Part shown: positions 20,099 through 28,101 of the stretch, one piece after another | Layout: every line of letters starts with the position of its first letter | Numbering within the stretch: the first letter of the stretch is position 1 | Assembly: GCF_000935215.1 (NCBI RefSeq) | Contig: NZ_JXXD01000015.1 | Location: 27,595-91,594 of the forward strand | DNA from: Stutzerimonas stutzeri | GTDB lineage: Bacteria > Pseudomonadota > Gammaproteobacteria > Pseudomonadales > Pseudomonadaceae | Reading direction: 5' to 3' | DNA length: 64,000 nt | Made by a program: the position numbers and the translations under genes | Notes under the pieces: generated by a model | What the model saw: only the letters and a program-made list of their open reading frames with translations | Database searches by the model: none | What the model was told of the DNA's origin: nothing

Positions 20099-20605
20099 TT
20101 AATTTCCGCAGGCTTTTAATTTTTTGATTGCAGTTCGTTCGGTGGGATTGTCGTTATGCTGCTCCCACCAGAATTTGCACTCCGCCGTCTGGTAGCGCCT
20201 TTCCTGCTGGAGTCTCGCTAGCTCTGCTTCGCGATTTTCCTGCTGTTGGGCCTGCTGCCGCGTTCGCGAACTGGCTTGCGCCGCTGCCCGTTGCCGCATT
20301 TCAATCTGCGACTGTCGAGTACTTTGCTCGGCTTGCTTGAAGGCTTGCTGCATATAGAGAGCAGCTTCGTTTACGGCTGCCCGCATCCGCTGCTCCTGGA
20401 TGTAGTCATAGAAGAGCTTGCCGCCCCATAAGCCGCCGACAATGATGATGGCGGCCAAAATAATGGCCTGGCTGGTGTCCATAGGACGGTGGGCGTGTTG
20501 GGGGCTGATTGGTTGCCAGCCTCGACGCTCATTGCGATCGTCGATTTCCTCGTCCATGTCGAAGCTGAGGTTGTTCAGCTGCTCGTCGATATCACGTCTA
20601 TCCAT
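20099..20605 (-). CDS. Prophage membrane protein with coiled-coil tail, unknown function
   Basis: 168 residues from ATG 20605, which has AGGAGGT 7 bases upstream (a GTG at 20614 adds three residues). Acidic N terminus, one transmembrane helix (AIILAAIIIVGGLWGGKLF, about 47-65), then a long Gln/Arg/Ala-rich coiled coil and a short tail with two Cys. I do not recognise a family. It lies between the ATPase gene and the repressor gene on the same strand, so it may belong to the lysogenic transcript. Confidence 0.7.
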   Translation of the reverse strand: MDRRDIDEQLNNLSFDMDEEIDDRNERRGWQPISPQHAHRPMDTSQAIILAAIIIVGGLWGGKLFYDYIQEQRMRAAVNEAALYMQQAFKQAEQSTRQSQIEMRQRAAAQASSRTRQQAQQQENREAELARLQQERRYQTAECKFWWEQHNDNPTERTAIKKLKACGN

Positions 20606-20679
20606 GTGATCCACCTCCTAACCGTTCCTTGTTCCATGTACTCGGGCGTACCAGCGCCTAGTCACTTCCTTGGTGATCG

Positions 20680-20949
20680 CTATCCCGCGTCTTGACTGGT
20701 CAAGTTTCGGTTGGCCTCGTCGTAGTCGGGGCTTGTTTGCCCGCACTCAGGGGCGACTTTTCCGCTGGCCAGCCAAAGCGCGTAGTGAGGAAAAACCCGC
20801 ACAAGCACGTCCAGCTCTTCGCTGCTAACGCGAACAGTCTTATGTCTGATGTTCTTCCATCGGCTGTAGTTGATTTCGGAGGCACGGACTAACTCATCCA
20901 AGCCCGCCTTATAAATCAAAGCTATCGCTCTATCTTGTATTAATTCCAT
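20680..20949 (-). CDS. Prophage repressor-like helix-turn-helix protein
   Basis: 89 residues. The pattern AGLDELVRASEINYSRWKNI with SSEELDVLVRVFPHYALWLASG resembles small Cro/C1-type DNA-binding proteins of Pf-like phages. It is divergent from the excisionase-like gene with operator-like inverted repeats between them, the usual arrangement of a Pf lysogeny switch (repressor C against XisF). Start ATG 20949. Function inferred from fold pattern and position. Confidence 0.72.
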   Translation of the reverse strand: MELIQDRAIALIYKAGLDELVRASEINYSRWKNIRHKTVRVSSEELDVLVRVFPHYALWLASGKVAPECGQTSPDYDEANRNLTSQDAG

Positions 20950-20967
20950 ATCGATCTAACAGGCTTC

Positions 20968-21045
20968 GAGTTTAACAATTGAACTCTAGCGGGCAGGAAG
21001 CTATATTGTCTCTACGGTTTAACTATTAGACACAACAGTTAAACC
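20968..21045. promoter_or_regulatory. Operator-like inverted repeats between repressor and excisionase genes
   Basis: An imperfect palindrome GAGTTTAACAATTGAACTC (20968-20986) and an exact inverted repeat GGTTTAAC (21016-21023) / GTTAAACC (21038-21045) share the half-site GTTTAAC. They lie in the only divergent region of the phage, around a TATATT box near 21003, so they are likely repressor sites and promoters of the lysogeny switch. Confidence 0.65.
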
Positions 21046-21091
21046 AGCGTATGCCAACAATGACCAACATAGTGCAACAAAGGCCAAGGAC

Positions 21092-21307
21092 ATGGAAGGA
21101 AACCTACCGCCGAAAGACCTTCTCACCGCGCCACCTGTGATGCCGTGGCGGCAATTCGCTGACTGGATTCGCATGGGTGAAGAGCACGACGTGGTGTGGG
21201 GCTGGATTCGCAACGGCTACATCCCCTCTCACAAGGTCGGCAAATACGTGATGGTGAACGTCGCGCTTCTGACCAAGCAGCTCATGGAAAAGGAGTGGGA
21301 CGCATGA
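21092..21307 (+). CDS. Excisionase-like regulator (XisF type)
   Basis: 71 residues. The segment MPWRQFADWIRMGEEHDVVWGWIRNGYIP then HKVGKYVMVNV looks like a winged-helix excisionase or MerR-like DNA-binding domain, in line with Pf XisF proteins that act as excisionase and activator of replication genes. It is the first gene of the rightward phage operon, facing the repressor. Confidence 0.7.
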   Translation: MEGNLPPKDLLTAPPVMPWRQFADWIRMGEEHDVVWGWIRNGYIPSHKVGKYVMVNVALLTKQLMEKEWDA

Positions 21308-21346
21308 TCCGCGCCGCCTACGGAAAGCCAGCCCAGGGGATGACCC

Positions 21347-21676
21347 ATGAACAGTTACCAGCGCCTTCCACATACTGCGGATTGCGCCTGCTCTGTCTGC
21401 TGGTCCAGACGCGAAATGGCGAAACCCGCTCGCTCCCAGTCCATACCCTGCGCCCAATGCCGCCCCGCATCTGCGGTGCCGATACGCACCTTACAAATGG
21501 GCCGCGTCGGTGGGATCTGGAAGCCCCTGCTTTCGGAATGGAAGGTGGAACCGACCTTTATCTGCGAGAAACACACGCGACCCGACCGACCGCCGAAGTA
21601 TTGGAGCGTTGTGCTCGACACTGGCCGGCCAACGCCCTACGTCCCGATTCACGAACCGTTCGAGCTGGTGGGGTGA
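21347..21676 (+). CDS. Prophage zinc-ribbon-like protein, unknown function
   Basis: 109 residues. CACSVC near the start, CAQC in the middle and a single Cys in FICEKH suggest a metal-binding fold. It lies between the excisionase gene and the methyltransferase-like gene with 4 bases before the next ATG. Similar small Cys-rich proteins occur at this place in Pf-like phages; function unknown. An alternative frame (from 21304) over the same bases lacks these features. Confidence 0.6.
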   Translation: MNSYQRLPHTADCACSVCWSRREMAKPARSQSIPCAQCRPASAVPIRTLQMGRVGGIWKPLLSEWKVEPTFICEKHTRPDRPPKYWSVVLDTGRPTPYVPIHEPFELVG

Positions 21677-21680
21677 TGGT

Positions 21681-22457
21681 ATGAGACAGCCAACCGCTCT
21701 CGTCGCTTGTGAATTCTCCGGTCGCGTCCGTGATGCGCTGACCCGCGCCGGGTTCTACGCCGTCAGCTGCGACCTGCTGCCATCCGAGACCGAAGGTGAA
21801 CACATCCAAGGTGATGTGCTGGAAGTGCTCGAATGGGGTTGGGATCTGCTGATTGCCCATCCGCCCTGCACGGATCTGGCAACGTCAGGTGCCCGGTGGT
21901 TTCCCGAGAAGATCGCTGACGGTCGCCAAGCACGCGCTCTGGATTTCGTACGCAAGCTGCTCGCCGCGCCGATCCCTTTCAAGGCGCTCGAGAACCCCAA
22001 GTCGGTTATCTCCGGTCAGATTCGCAAACCGGATCAGATCATCCAGCCCTGGATGTTTGGCCATGGCGAGCGCAAAGAGACCCACTTCTGGCTCCAGAAC
22101 CTACCGCTCCTGGTACCGACCGAAATCGTCGACGGGCGCGAACCGACAGTGCATCACATGGCACCCGGACCGGACCGCTGGAAGAACCGCTCGCGAACCT
22201 ACCAAGGCATTGCGGACGCTATCGCCGCGCAGTGGGGCGGGCATGTGATGAGTCAGCTCGCAAATCCAGCTCGACCTGTCCTGGTCCAGGGCCGCGCTCC
22301 CGGCTCGTCGGATCACGCTTCACCGATCCGTCGAACGGAAGCACGGGGCGAAGCCTTCACCCTTGACCCGGCACGAACCGAAACAGCCTCCGCTCGGGAG
22401 TGTGGGGAGTGCTTTTCCCCCCGCGCTCCTGAGCCCTCGGCGGCAAGAGTGGGATGA
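21681..22457 (+). CDS. Phage C5-cytosine methyltransferase-like protein
   Basis: 258 residues from ATG 21681. The N terminus [19 protein letters not shown] resembles the AdoMet-binding motif I region, and [16 protein letters not shown] (PPC at residues 61-63) the catalytic Pro-Cys motif of C5 DNA methyltransferases. It lacks a clear target-recognition domain and is shorter than full enzymes (over 320), as is common for phage-encoded relatives. The last ~50 residues are low complexity. It could modify phage DNA against host restriction, or be inactive. Confidence 0.72.
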   Translation: MRQPTALVACEFSGRVRDALTRAGFYAVSCDLLPSETEGEHIQGDVLEVLEWGWDLLIAHPPCTDLATSGARWFPEKIADGRQARALDFVRKLLAAPIPFKALENPKSVISGQIRKPDQIIQPWMFGHGERKETHFWLQNLPLLVPTEIVDGREPTVHHMAPGPDRWKNRSRTYQGIADAIAAQWGGHVMSQLANPARPVLVQGRAPGSSDHASPIRRTEARGEAFTLDPARTETASARECGECFSPRAPEPSAARVG

Positions 22458-22632
22458 CAAGGGCAAAGCCCTTGGTGTTAACCAACTAGAGAACACGCAC
22501 AACGCGAACTTTTAACCCGTAGGCCAAGTAACAACCGAACAGCGGCAAAACGTGAAGTTGCCTGCTCGGGATCGCTCGGCCTGCAGAAAGCAAAGCAGCG
22601 CAATTAAGCGCAACTAGAGAGAGGAAACACAA

Positions 22633-22995
22633 ATGGCACGTTCGACTATGGAAGTTGCATTTCTCGGCACTCAACGCTTCGACGGTGAAGCGGGCCAGAA
22701 GTACATCAAGGTCTTCTACGGCGATGAACCGGACGGCAAGACCGAACACGGCCTGTCGATCATCGGCATGGCAGCAGCGGACGAAGTAGCCGACGAAATC
22801 TTCGCAGCCGGCGCCAAGTTCGAGCCGCTGCAACTGGTGCGCATCCACTTCGAGATTGCCCGTGGTGGGCAGAACAAGGGCAAGAACCTAGCGCTGCAAC
22901 TCGAAGCCGTGAAGCCACGCAACGGCACCGAAGCCCCGCGCACCCCGACCCCACAACCGCAAGCCAAAGCCGGCGAACCGGCCAAGGCCAACTAA
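22633..22995 (+). CDS. Phage single-stranded DNA-binding protein (gpV-like)
   Basis: 120 residues. Core domain to about residue 95, then a Pro/Ala/Thr/Gln-rich tail (PRTPTPQPQAKAGEP). Position, size and pattern match the Pf single-stranded DNA-binding protein (PA0720 in Pf4), which coats genome strands before extrusion. A purine-rich ribosome site (GAGAGAGG) precedes the ATG. The preceding 175 bp (22458-22632) has no clear gene. Confidence 0.78.
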   Translation: MARSTMEVAFLGTQRFDGEAGQKYIKVFYGDEPDGKTEHGLSIIGMAAADEVADEIFAAGAKFEPLQLVRIHFEIARGGQNKGKNLALQLEAVKPRNGTEAPRTPTPQPQAKAGEPAKAN

Positions 22996-23010
22996 CCGGG
23001 AGGGGCGGCC

Positions 23011-23190
23011 ATGTTGATCAGTGACCGAGTGATCTGCGACTGCTGCGGCAATGACATGGGCAAGCTCATGGCGCTGCCTGCGCCGCAAACCGATCTGCTG
23101 CCGGATCTCAGCCTGCCGCCCCATTTCGCCGTCTGCCCCGACTGCGAACCCCTCGAACAAGCCGCCGACCTCCTCGAGGCCGGTGCATGA
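23011..23190 (+). CDS. Small phage CxxC protein, 59 residues
   Basis: ATG 23011 to TGA 23188-23190. Two Cys groups, CDCC near residue 10 and CPDC near 44, suggest one zinc site. AGGGGCGG lies upstream, and the stop overlaps the ATG of the next gene (GCATGA), which supports real translation. Similar tiny Cys-rich proteins lie here in Pf phages; function unknown. Confidence 0.65.
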   Translation: MLISDRVICDCCGNDMGKLMALPAPQTDLLPDLSLPPHFAVCPDCEPLEQAADLLEAGA

Positions 23191-23402
23191 ATTTCCTTGC
23201 CTGTGATGGTGACTGGCTGCAGGGCGCTGATGGCTCGCCCATCTGCTCCGGCTCGCTGGTAGCCCTCACGGTCGAGGAAATGCAGAGCCTCTACGGCGCT
23301 GCACTCACCTGGGAACAGGTCACCGAGCTACAGGGCGAAGCCATTGTGTTGTTCGCCACCGTGTTTGGCTTCCTGGTCCTGAAAAAAGTCCTGAAACAGT
23401 GA
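23187..23402 (+). CDS. Small phage membrane protein, likely minor coat
   Basis: 71 residues. Soluble N-terminal half with two Cys (FLACDGDW, SPICSGS), then one transmembrane helix near the C terminus (EAIVLFATVFGFLVLKKVL) ending in Lys. It directly precedes the major coat gene and overlaps the previous gene by 4 bp. It is comparable to the small hydrophobic proteins before coaB in Pf phages. Confidence 0.7.
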   Translation: MNFLACDGDWLQGADGSPICSGSLVALTVEEMQSLYGAALTWEQVTELQGEAIVLFATVFGFLVLKKVLKQ

Positions 23403-23413
23403 GGTAACAACCC

Positions 23414-23620
23414 ATGCAACACATCAAGACCCTGCGCCGCTCGCTCGGTGCCGCTGCTGCAACCGGCCTGCTGGCCGTTCAACAGGCCTACGCCGCTGTT
23501 CCGCCCGAAGCCACCGGCGCACTCGATGAAGCCGGCACCGACGTTGGCACCATCGGCTGGGCGGTGTTCGCCGTGATCATCGCCGCCATGGCGTTCAAGT
23601 ACATGCGCCGCGCGCTGTAA
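23414..23620 (+). CDS. Inovirus major coat protein (CoaB/gpVIII-like)
   Basis: 68-residue precursor: a positively charged N terminus and signal peptide to about AYA (residue 27), then a mature ~41-residue coat with an acidic N half (VPPEATGALDEAGTDVG), a hydrophobic core (WAVFAVIIAAMAFKYM) and a basic end (RRAL). This is the classic filamentous-phage pVIII architecture. A strong terminator follows. Confidence 0.92.
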   Translation: MQHIKTLRRSLGAAAATGLLAVQQAYAAVPPEATGALDEAGTDVGTIGWAVFAVIIAAMAFKYMRRAL

Positions 23621-23654
23621 CCGGAAACCGCGCACTGCAAGTGCCGAAGCAAAC

Positions 23655-23677
23655 AAACCCCGCTCCGGCGGGGTTTT
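23655..23677 (+). terminator. Terminator after the major coat gene
   Basis: AAACCCCGC, loop TCCG, GCGGGGTTTT: a 9-bp stem with T run 34 bases after the coat stop codon. In filamentous phages such a terminator boosts coat over downstream genes. Confidence 0.88.
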
Positions 23678-23696
23678 CTCTTCAAGGGAAACGCCA

Positions 23697-23768
23697 ATGA
23701 GCTACGAACTGTACGTCCTGATCCTTTCCACCCTGGCGTTTTACCTCGTGTTTTTTGGGCGGGTGTGA
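23697..23768 (+). CDS. Tiny 23-residue hydrophobic phage protein, candidate pVII/pIX-like minor coat
   Basis: ATG 23697 to TGA 23766-23768 encodes MSYELYVLILSTLAFYLVFF plus GRV: a single transmembrane span. AAGGGAA lies just upstream, and its stop sits 2 bases before the adsorption gene ATG. Ff pVII and pIX are of this type (about 32 residues) and cap one end of the virion. Assigned by size, hydropathy and position only. Confidence 0.6.
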   Translation: MSYELYVLILSTLAFYLVFFGRV

Positions 23769-23770
23769 AG

Positions 23771-25174
23771 ATGGACTATCTACGCTTTCATTCCTTTGTT
23801 CAGAAAACTTGGCGTTCTTTGCTGCTCTTGGTGCCATGGCTATTATTTTGTCAGGCCGTTAGTGCGGAGAATTATTATTGGCGCGCATCTAACACTCCGG
23901 CAGCCGGTACATTCCCTAGTTTTGCTGCCGCCATTGCCGGTTATATTGAGTACAGGGAGACGGACACTCTTTACTGGACTGAAACCTCACGCTCGATGAC
24001 TAGTGCTACTGAGGGCATAGCTTCGTTTGATGCTATTACTAAGTCGACTGGCAAGGTATGGGGTACTCAATCGAATGTTTTATTTCAGCGTTTAGGAGAT
24101 ACTTGTCCAACTGGTACTGAATACGACTCTACAATTGGCGAGTGTGTTTCGCCTCCGAATACTTGCGAATCAACCAACGGCCAAACCATCCTTCACCAGC
24201 ACCTGATCAAGAGTGCTGTCGGTCAGCCCTCGACCGAACCCCCTGGCAGCGTTTGCGCCAATAGCTGCCAGTACACCTGGGGCTTCACCGCGCCGACCAA
24301 TGTCTACGCCTACACCAGCGGCAATCCTCCGGGCGTGTTCGGCTCCTACGAGTACAAAAGCGCCGGGCTTGAATGCACCGGTGGCGAACCCACTCGCACC
24401 GCACCTGCCGGTACGAGCGAAACCACCAACCCCGACGACACGCCGACGCCCGACCCGGATAACAGCTGTCCGGAGGGCTACGTCTGGAACGGGACGTTTT
24501 GCAGCAAGGAACCCCCAAAACCCTGCGACCCAGACGTTGAAGTAGGCGGCTGCGATGACACTGAAAACCCCAACCCGGAGGAGCCTACCGATCCCGAAGT
24601 TCCAGGCGAAGGGGATGGTGACGGCGACGGTGATGGAAGCGGTGACGGGGATGGCTCAGGGGACGGCGAGGGCGATGGTTCAGGGGATGGTGACGGCAGC
24701 GGTGATGGGACGGGCGAGGGAGAAGGTGACGGCCAATGCGACCCAGCCACCGATTCAGACAAGTGCATCAAGCCTGGGGTAACCGGCGAAGCCTGCGATG
24801 CCGAAATTAGCTGCAAGGGCGATGCGGTCCAATGCGCGATCCTCAAGCAGCAGAAACAGATGCGCTGCAACGCCGAAGAGCAGGCCAACTTCGAGAACAA
24901 AAAGACCGACATCCAAGGGCTGTTCCAGGGCGAAGAGTTCGAGTTGAAGGAGGCTGAGGTTCAAGCGCCGAGCTTCATCGACAGCGCTGGTCGCTTCCTG
25001 CCGTCCGGTTGCCCGTCACCCGAGAGCATGAACCTTCGCTCAAGCGGTGGCCGCACCCTGCAAATCAAGTACGAACCCCTCTGCCAAGCCGCTACGGACA
25101 TGTCCTGGCTGATCGTGGCCTTTACCGCAATGTTCTGCGCCGTCTATGTAGGCCGCGCCTTTGGAGGTGCCTGA
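23771..25174 (+). CDS. Phage adsorption protein (CoaA/pIII-like)
   Basis: 467 residues from ATG 23771 (an in-frame GTG at 23765 adds two). Signal peptide ends near VSAENYYW; an N-terminal receptor-binding region follows, then a Gly/Asp/Ser-rich linker at about 277-320 (GDGDGSGDG units), a Cys-rich C domain, and a C-terminal transmembrane anchor (MSWLIVAFTAMFCAVYVG). This is the pIII layout: N domain, glycine linker, C domain, anchor. The first ~400 bp are markedly richer in T and A than the rest, suggesting a swapped receptor-binding domain. The stop overlaps the next ATG. Confidence 0.85.
   Translation: MDYLRFHSFVQKTWRSLLLLVPWLLFCQAVSAENYYWRASNTPAAGTFPSFAAAIAGYIEYRETDTLYWTETSRSMTSATEGIASFDAITKSTGKVWGTQSNVLFQRLGDTCPTGTEYDSTIGECVSPPNTCESTNGQTILHQHLIKSAVGQPSTEPPGSVCANSCQYTWGFTAPTNVYAYTSGNPPGVFGSYEYKSAGLECTGGEPTRTAPAGTSETTNPDDTPTPDPDNSCPEGYVWNGTFCSKEPPKPCDPDVEVGGCDDTENPNPEEPTDPEVPGEGDGDGDGDGSGDGDGSGDGEGDGSGDGDGSGDGTGEGEGDGQCDPATDSDKCIKPGVTGEACDAEISCKGDAVQCAILKQQKQMRCNAEEQANFENKKTDIQGLFQGEEFELKEAEVQAPSFIDSAGRFLPSGCPSPESMNLRSSGGRTLQIKYEPLCQAATDMSWLIVAFTAMFCAVYVGRAFGGA
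24604..24735 (+). repeat. Gly-Asp/Ser repeat region in the adsorption gene
   Basis: Imperfect GGTGACGG-type hexamer and nonamer repeats encode GDGDGSGDG units, the flexible linker between pIII-like domains. Copies differ at third positions, which fits an old protein-level repeat more than recent DNA slippage. Confidence 0.8.
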
Positions 25175-25488
25175 TGCATTTCTATTACCTCGCCATGCTC
25201 GCGGTGATGATCGTCAAACCATTGGTGATGATGGTCCTGCGGGTACTTGGGATCGGCATGGTCAGCTACCTCGGCATCAACTTCGTGATCGGTGAAGCCA
25301 AGGACTACATGCTCGCCAACATGGGCAACGTCGCTCAGTCGATCCAAATGATCCTGGGGCTGGCGAAGATCGATGTGGCGCTGAACATGTACTTCGCCGC
25401 GATCACAACCCGAATGGTCCTGACCGGCATCGACAAGCTTGCCGATCGCCGTACCAAGCTCGGCAACGTCACCACTTTCACGGCCTGA
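25174..25488 (+). CDS. Phage minor coat protein pVI-like (DUF2523 family)
   Basis: 104 residues with hydrophobic segments (YYLAMLAVMIVKPLVMMVLRV, MVSYLGINFVI, and a C-terminal amphipathic stretch). ATG 25174 overlaps the adsorption gene stop (TGATG), so the two are translationally coupled. DUF2523 proteins between pIII and Zot genes are the pVI equivalents that help terminate assembly and release virions. Confidence 0.82.
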   Translation: MHFYYLAMLAVMIVKPLVMMVLRVLGIGMVSYLGINFVIGEAKDYMLANMGNVAQSIQMILGLAKIDVALNMYFAAITTRMVLTGIDKLADRRTKLGNVTTFTA

Positions 25489-25492
25489 TCCC

Positions 25493-26689
25493 ATGCTCAT
25501 TATCCGCACGGGAAAGCCGGGGCACGGCAAGACCCTCAACACCATCCGCGAAGTCGATCAGAGCGCCCACGCGCAAGGGCGCGTCGTCTACTACCACAAC
25601 ATCAACGGCCTCAAACCCGAACAGCTCAAGGCCAGCTGGTTCGTGTTTGAAGATCCCGAGAAGTGGTTTGAGCTACCGGCCGACGCGATCATCGTGGTCG
25701 ACGAAGCCCAAGGCTGGTTTGGCTCTCGCGATCCCAGGGCGCGGCCTCCCGAGCACATCACCCGCTTCGAGACCATGCGCCACCAGGGCCACGAAGTGCA
25801 TCTGGTGACCCAAGACCCGCGCTACCTCGATGTTCACCTTCGCCGGTTGTGCAACTCGCATATTCATTACTGGCGCGTCTTCAAGTCATCCCAGTTGCTG
25901 CGCTTCGAGTCGGAAGTGGTGGTGGAAAAGGTCGAGGTGAAATCCAGCTTCAAGGATGCGGACAAGAAGTCGCTGCGGCTGGATAAGAAGTACTTCGGCG
26001 CGTACACCAGTACCAACGCCAAGCACCACTTCCAGGCCAAGGTGCCGACCAAGTTCCTGTTGGCCGCGGCGGTGATTATCGGAGCGGGGTTCTTGGTGTA
26101 TCGCGCCTATGCCCGGTATGAGCAAGAGAAAACCGCGCCCCAACCAGCAGACCAGATCGGCGCGCCGATTGAATCCGCAAGCATGGTTGATCAGGCCAAA
26201 AGCGTTGTTGGCTCCTTCATCAACCCCATCGGCACCCAAGGCGCTGAACAGCCACAAACGCTCGAGCAGTACCTCGGCTCGCGTGTGCCTCGCATCCAGG
26301 ATGTGCCCGGCTCCGCACCGATCTATGACCAGCTCAACGCCCCGCAATCCTTCCCTAAGCCCATCTGCATCGCCACCACTGACCGAGAGCTGATCAGCCG
26401 CAACCGAAGGCGAATGAGCATCGGTGACACCGAGGATGGGCTGACCGGGTGCCGATGCAACACCCAGCAAGGCACGTTGCTGGAGGTGTCGTTCGAGTTC
26501 TGCATGTCTGTTGTGCAGAACGGCTACTTCGACCCCACCAAACCCGACCGAGGCTCGATGCAGGACCAGAGCCGAAACAACCAGCTACCGGCAACGCAGC
26601 CGGTTGCACAGCCTCGCCAGAACCAGAACGAAGCCCAGGGCACACGCTTTACCCGCGTGCCCTATGAGAAGGGGGAGTTCCTGTGGTGA
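25493..26689 (+). CDS. Zot-like assembly ATPase (pI homologue)
   Basis: 398 residues from ATG 25493. The cytoplasmic ATPase domain has Walker A RTGKPGHGKT (residues 5-14) and Walker B AIIVVDEAQGWF; a transmembrane helix near 184-203 (FLLAAAVIIGAGFLVYRAYA) leads to a periplasmic tail with Cys pairs. This is the Zot domain protein of filamentous phages, which drives extrusion through the envelope. The start lies 4 bases after the pVI gene stop. Confidence 0.92.
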   Translation: MLIIRTGKPGHGKTLNTIREVDQSAHAQGRVVYYHNINGLKPEQLKASWFVFEDPEKWFELPADAIIVVDEAQGWFGSRDPRARPPEHITRFETMRHQGHEVHLVTQDPRYLDVHLRRLCNSHIHYWRVFKSSQLLRFESEVVVEKVEVKSSFKDADKKSLRLDKKYFGAYTSTNAKHHFQAKVPTKFLLAAAVIIGAGFLVYRAYARYEQEKTAPQPADQIGAPIESASMVDQAKSVVGSFINPIGTQGAEQPQTLEQYLGSRVPRIQDVPGSAPIYDQLNAPQSFPKPICIATTDRELISRNRRRMSIGDTEDGLTGCRCNTQQGTLLEVSFEFCMSVVQNGYFDPTKPDRGSMQDQSRNNQLPATQPVAQPRQNQNEAQGTRFTRVPYEKGEFLW

Positions 26690-26694
26690 AGACC

Positions 26695-26769
26695 GTCAGC
26701 GTGCCCCTGGCACGCACGGCGAGGCACGAGCCGGCGTGCTGCGCGCGCTGACGTCCCTGTAGCACGTCA
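26695..26769. promoter_or_regulatory. Palindromic region between zot and rep: candidate packaging signal or origin
   Basis: GTCAGCG (26695-26701) pairs with CGCTGAC (26746-26752), closing a ~58-base GC-rich arm. A second hairpin, TGACGT (26749-26754) / ACGTCA (26764-26769), overlaps its end. This is the main non-coding gap in the late region. Filamentous phages need a packaging hairpin and replication origins in such gaps; which one this is cannot be told here. Confidence 0.55.
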
Positions 26770-26796
26770 GATAAACAGAGTTGAAACCGTCCGTTA

Positions 26797-28101
26797 ATGG
26801 ACATTGTTGGAGATTCAAGAATGCGCGTTAAGGATCAAGCAAGACTGGATCGGGTAAGCGGAATTCCTTCCAAGGATGGGCGGCTATTTGTCGATCCGGG
26901 TACGGCAGCGATCACCGATCTATCGAAGGTCCGTTTGCTCCGGTGTGGCGTTGATACGGTCCGCCAGTTGTACCGGGGGCTGATCCGCCCGGAAATCATG
27001 GCGCTTTTCGAGGAACCGGGCGCGATGGTCGAGTTCGCCGGTGAGTTCTGGCATGCAGGACGTGTTGGCCGTGACTCGGGCTACCAATACAAGCTGCAGA
27101 ACGCCGACCTCGGCTTCATCCTCCTGATCAAAAACTTCAACGCCAAGCTAGAACAAGTCGGACCACACCTGAAAATTGAGGTGTCGCCCCATGCCATCGA
27201 CGCGCTGTCGCCCGAGCGCCTGCAAGAGCGTATGGATTATTACGCTGCTGCCGTGATGACCCATCGCGAACGCAATCAATGCGCCGTCCACCTCGCGTTG
27301 GATATTCAAGGCTGGGCGCCTCCCGCTGACCTGACCGCCCACATGCACTGCCGCGCACGCGCTGTACGCGATATTTCAGGCATCAAGGAAATTCAGTGGA
27401 CGATGGAGTCTGCCACCTATGGCAAGGGCCAATCCTTCTTGTTTGGTTCCGCTAGTGGTGTGCAACTCGGCATCTACAACAAGACGCTCCAGGCTCGCGC
27501 TCATGACAAGCTCGATTTCTGGGAAAGCGTCTGGCGTCGCCGGGATTCATTCGATGCGACCGATCCAGATAACTACGATCCTGAATCGGATGTGTGGCGT
27601 GTCGAGCTGCGCTATCACCATTCGGTCATTCAGCAGTTCGCTAGCGGCTCAATCAGCGCTAAGACTGGCGAAGCCATCGAGACCGATTCGTTCGCAGCCC
27701 TTGCACCTCATCTCGATGGCCTGTGGCGCTACGGCCTGCGCCAATTCAAGTTGCTGCATCGTCCTGGACAATATGAGCCGATCTGGACACTCATTCGTGA
27801 TGATGTGCGTGTCGATTTGCCCGTTGATTCGCTGGTCGATGAAACGGAATACAAGCGTTACTACAAGACCAGCCGCGGCTTCAGTGGCAAGAACGTCGAG
27901 CTGTTCCTGGGAAACTTTGTAAGCCTGCTGGCACGGGAGCGAGTGGGCGCTAAGCAAGCCTTTGACCGGCTGAAGGAGTGGGAATGCTGGCCGGTGATTC
28001 GCGATCACTACGCCTCTAAGGACATGAGCGAGCGCGACCTGTACAAGCACATCAAGAACCTGCTGCAAGAGCGCCATGTTCGTTGGGGGCGTGCTGTCTG
28101 A
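26797..28101 (+). CDS. Phage replication initiation protein
   Basis: 434 residues. Position and blocks such as LLRCGVDTVRQLYRG, GYQYKLQNADLGFILLIKNFN, LGIYNKTLQARAHDK and VWRVELRYHH match the Rep proteins of Pf phages (PA0727 type, Rep_trans-like), which nick the replicative form for rolling-circle replication. ATG 26797 is followed by a Met at residue 9 that could also serve. The stop overlaps the integrase ATG (TGATG). Confidence 0.85.
   Translation: MDIVGDSRMRVKDQARLDRVSGIPSKDGRLFVDPGTAAITDLSKVRLLRCGVDTVRQLYRGLIRPEIMALFEEPGAMVEFAGEFWHAGRVGRDSGYQYKLQNADLGFILLIKNFNAKLEQVGPHLKIEVSPHAIDALSPERLQERMDYYAAAVMTHRERNQCAVHLALDIQGWAPPADLTAHMHCRARAVRDISGIKEIQWTMESATYGKGQSFLFGSASGVQLGIYNKTLQARAHDKLDFWESVWRRRDSFDATDPDNYDPESDVWRVELRYHHSVIQQFASGSISAKTGEAIETDSFAALAPHLDGLWRYGLRQFKLLHRPGQYEPIWTLIRDDVRVDLPVDSLVDETEYKRYYKTSRGFSGKNVELFLGNFVSLLARERVGAKQAFDRLKEWECWPVIRDHYASKDMSERDLYKHIKNLLQERHVRWGRAV

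Noticed and set aside
21304..21684. Alternative frame in the phage region as an extra gene
   Set aside because: It overlaps the Cys-rich 109-residue gene over nearly its full length and has no ribosome site or motif.
24604..24735. Possible CRISPR-like or satellite repeat
   Set aside because: The units are short, unspaced and encode the Gly/Asp linker of the phage adsorption protein.
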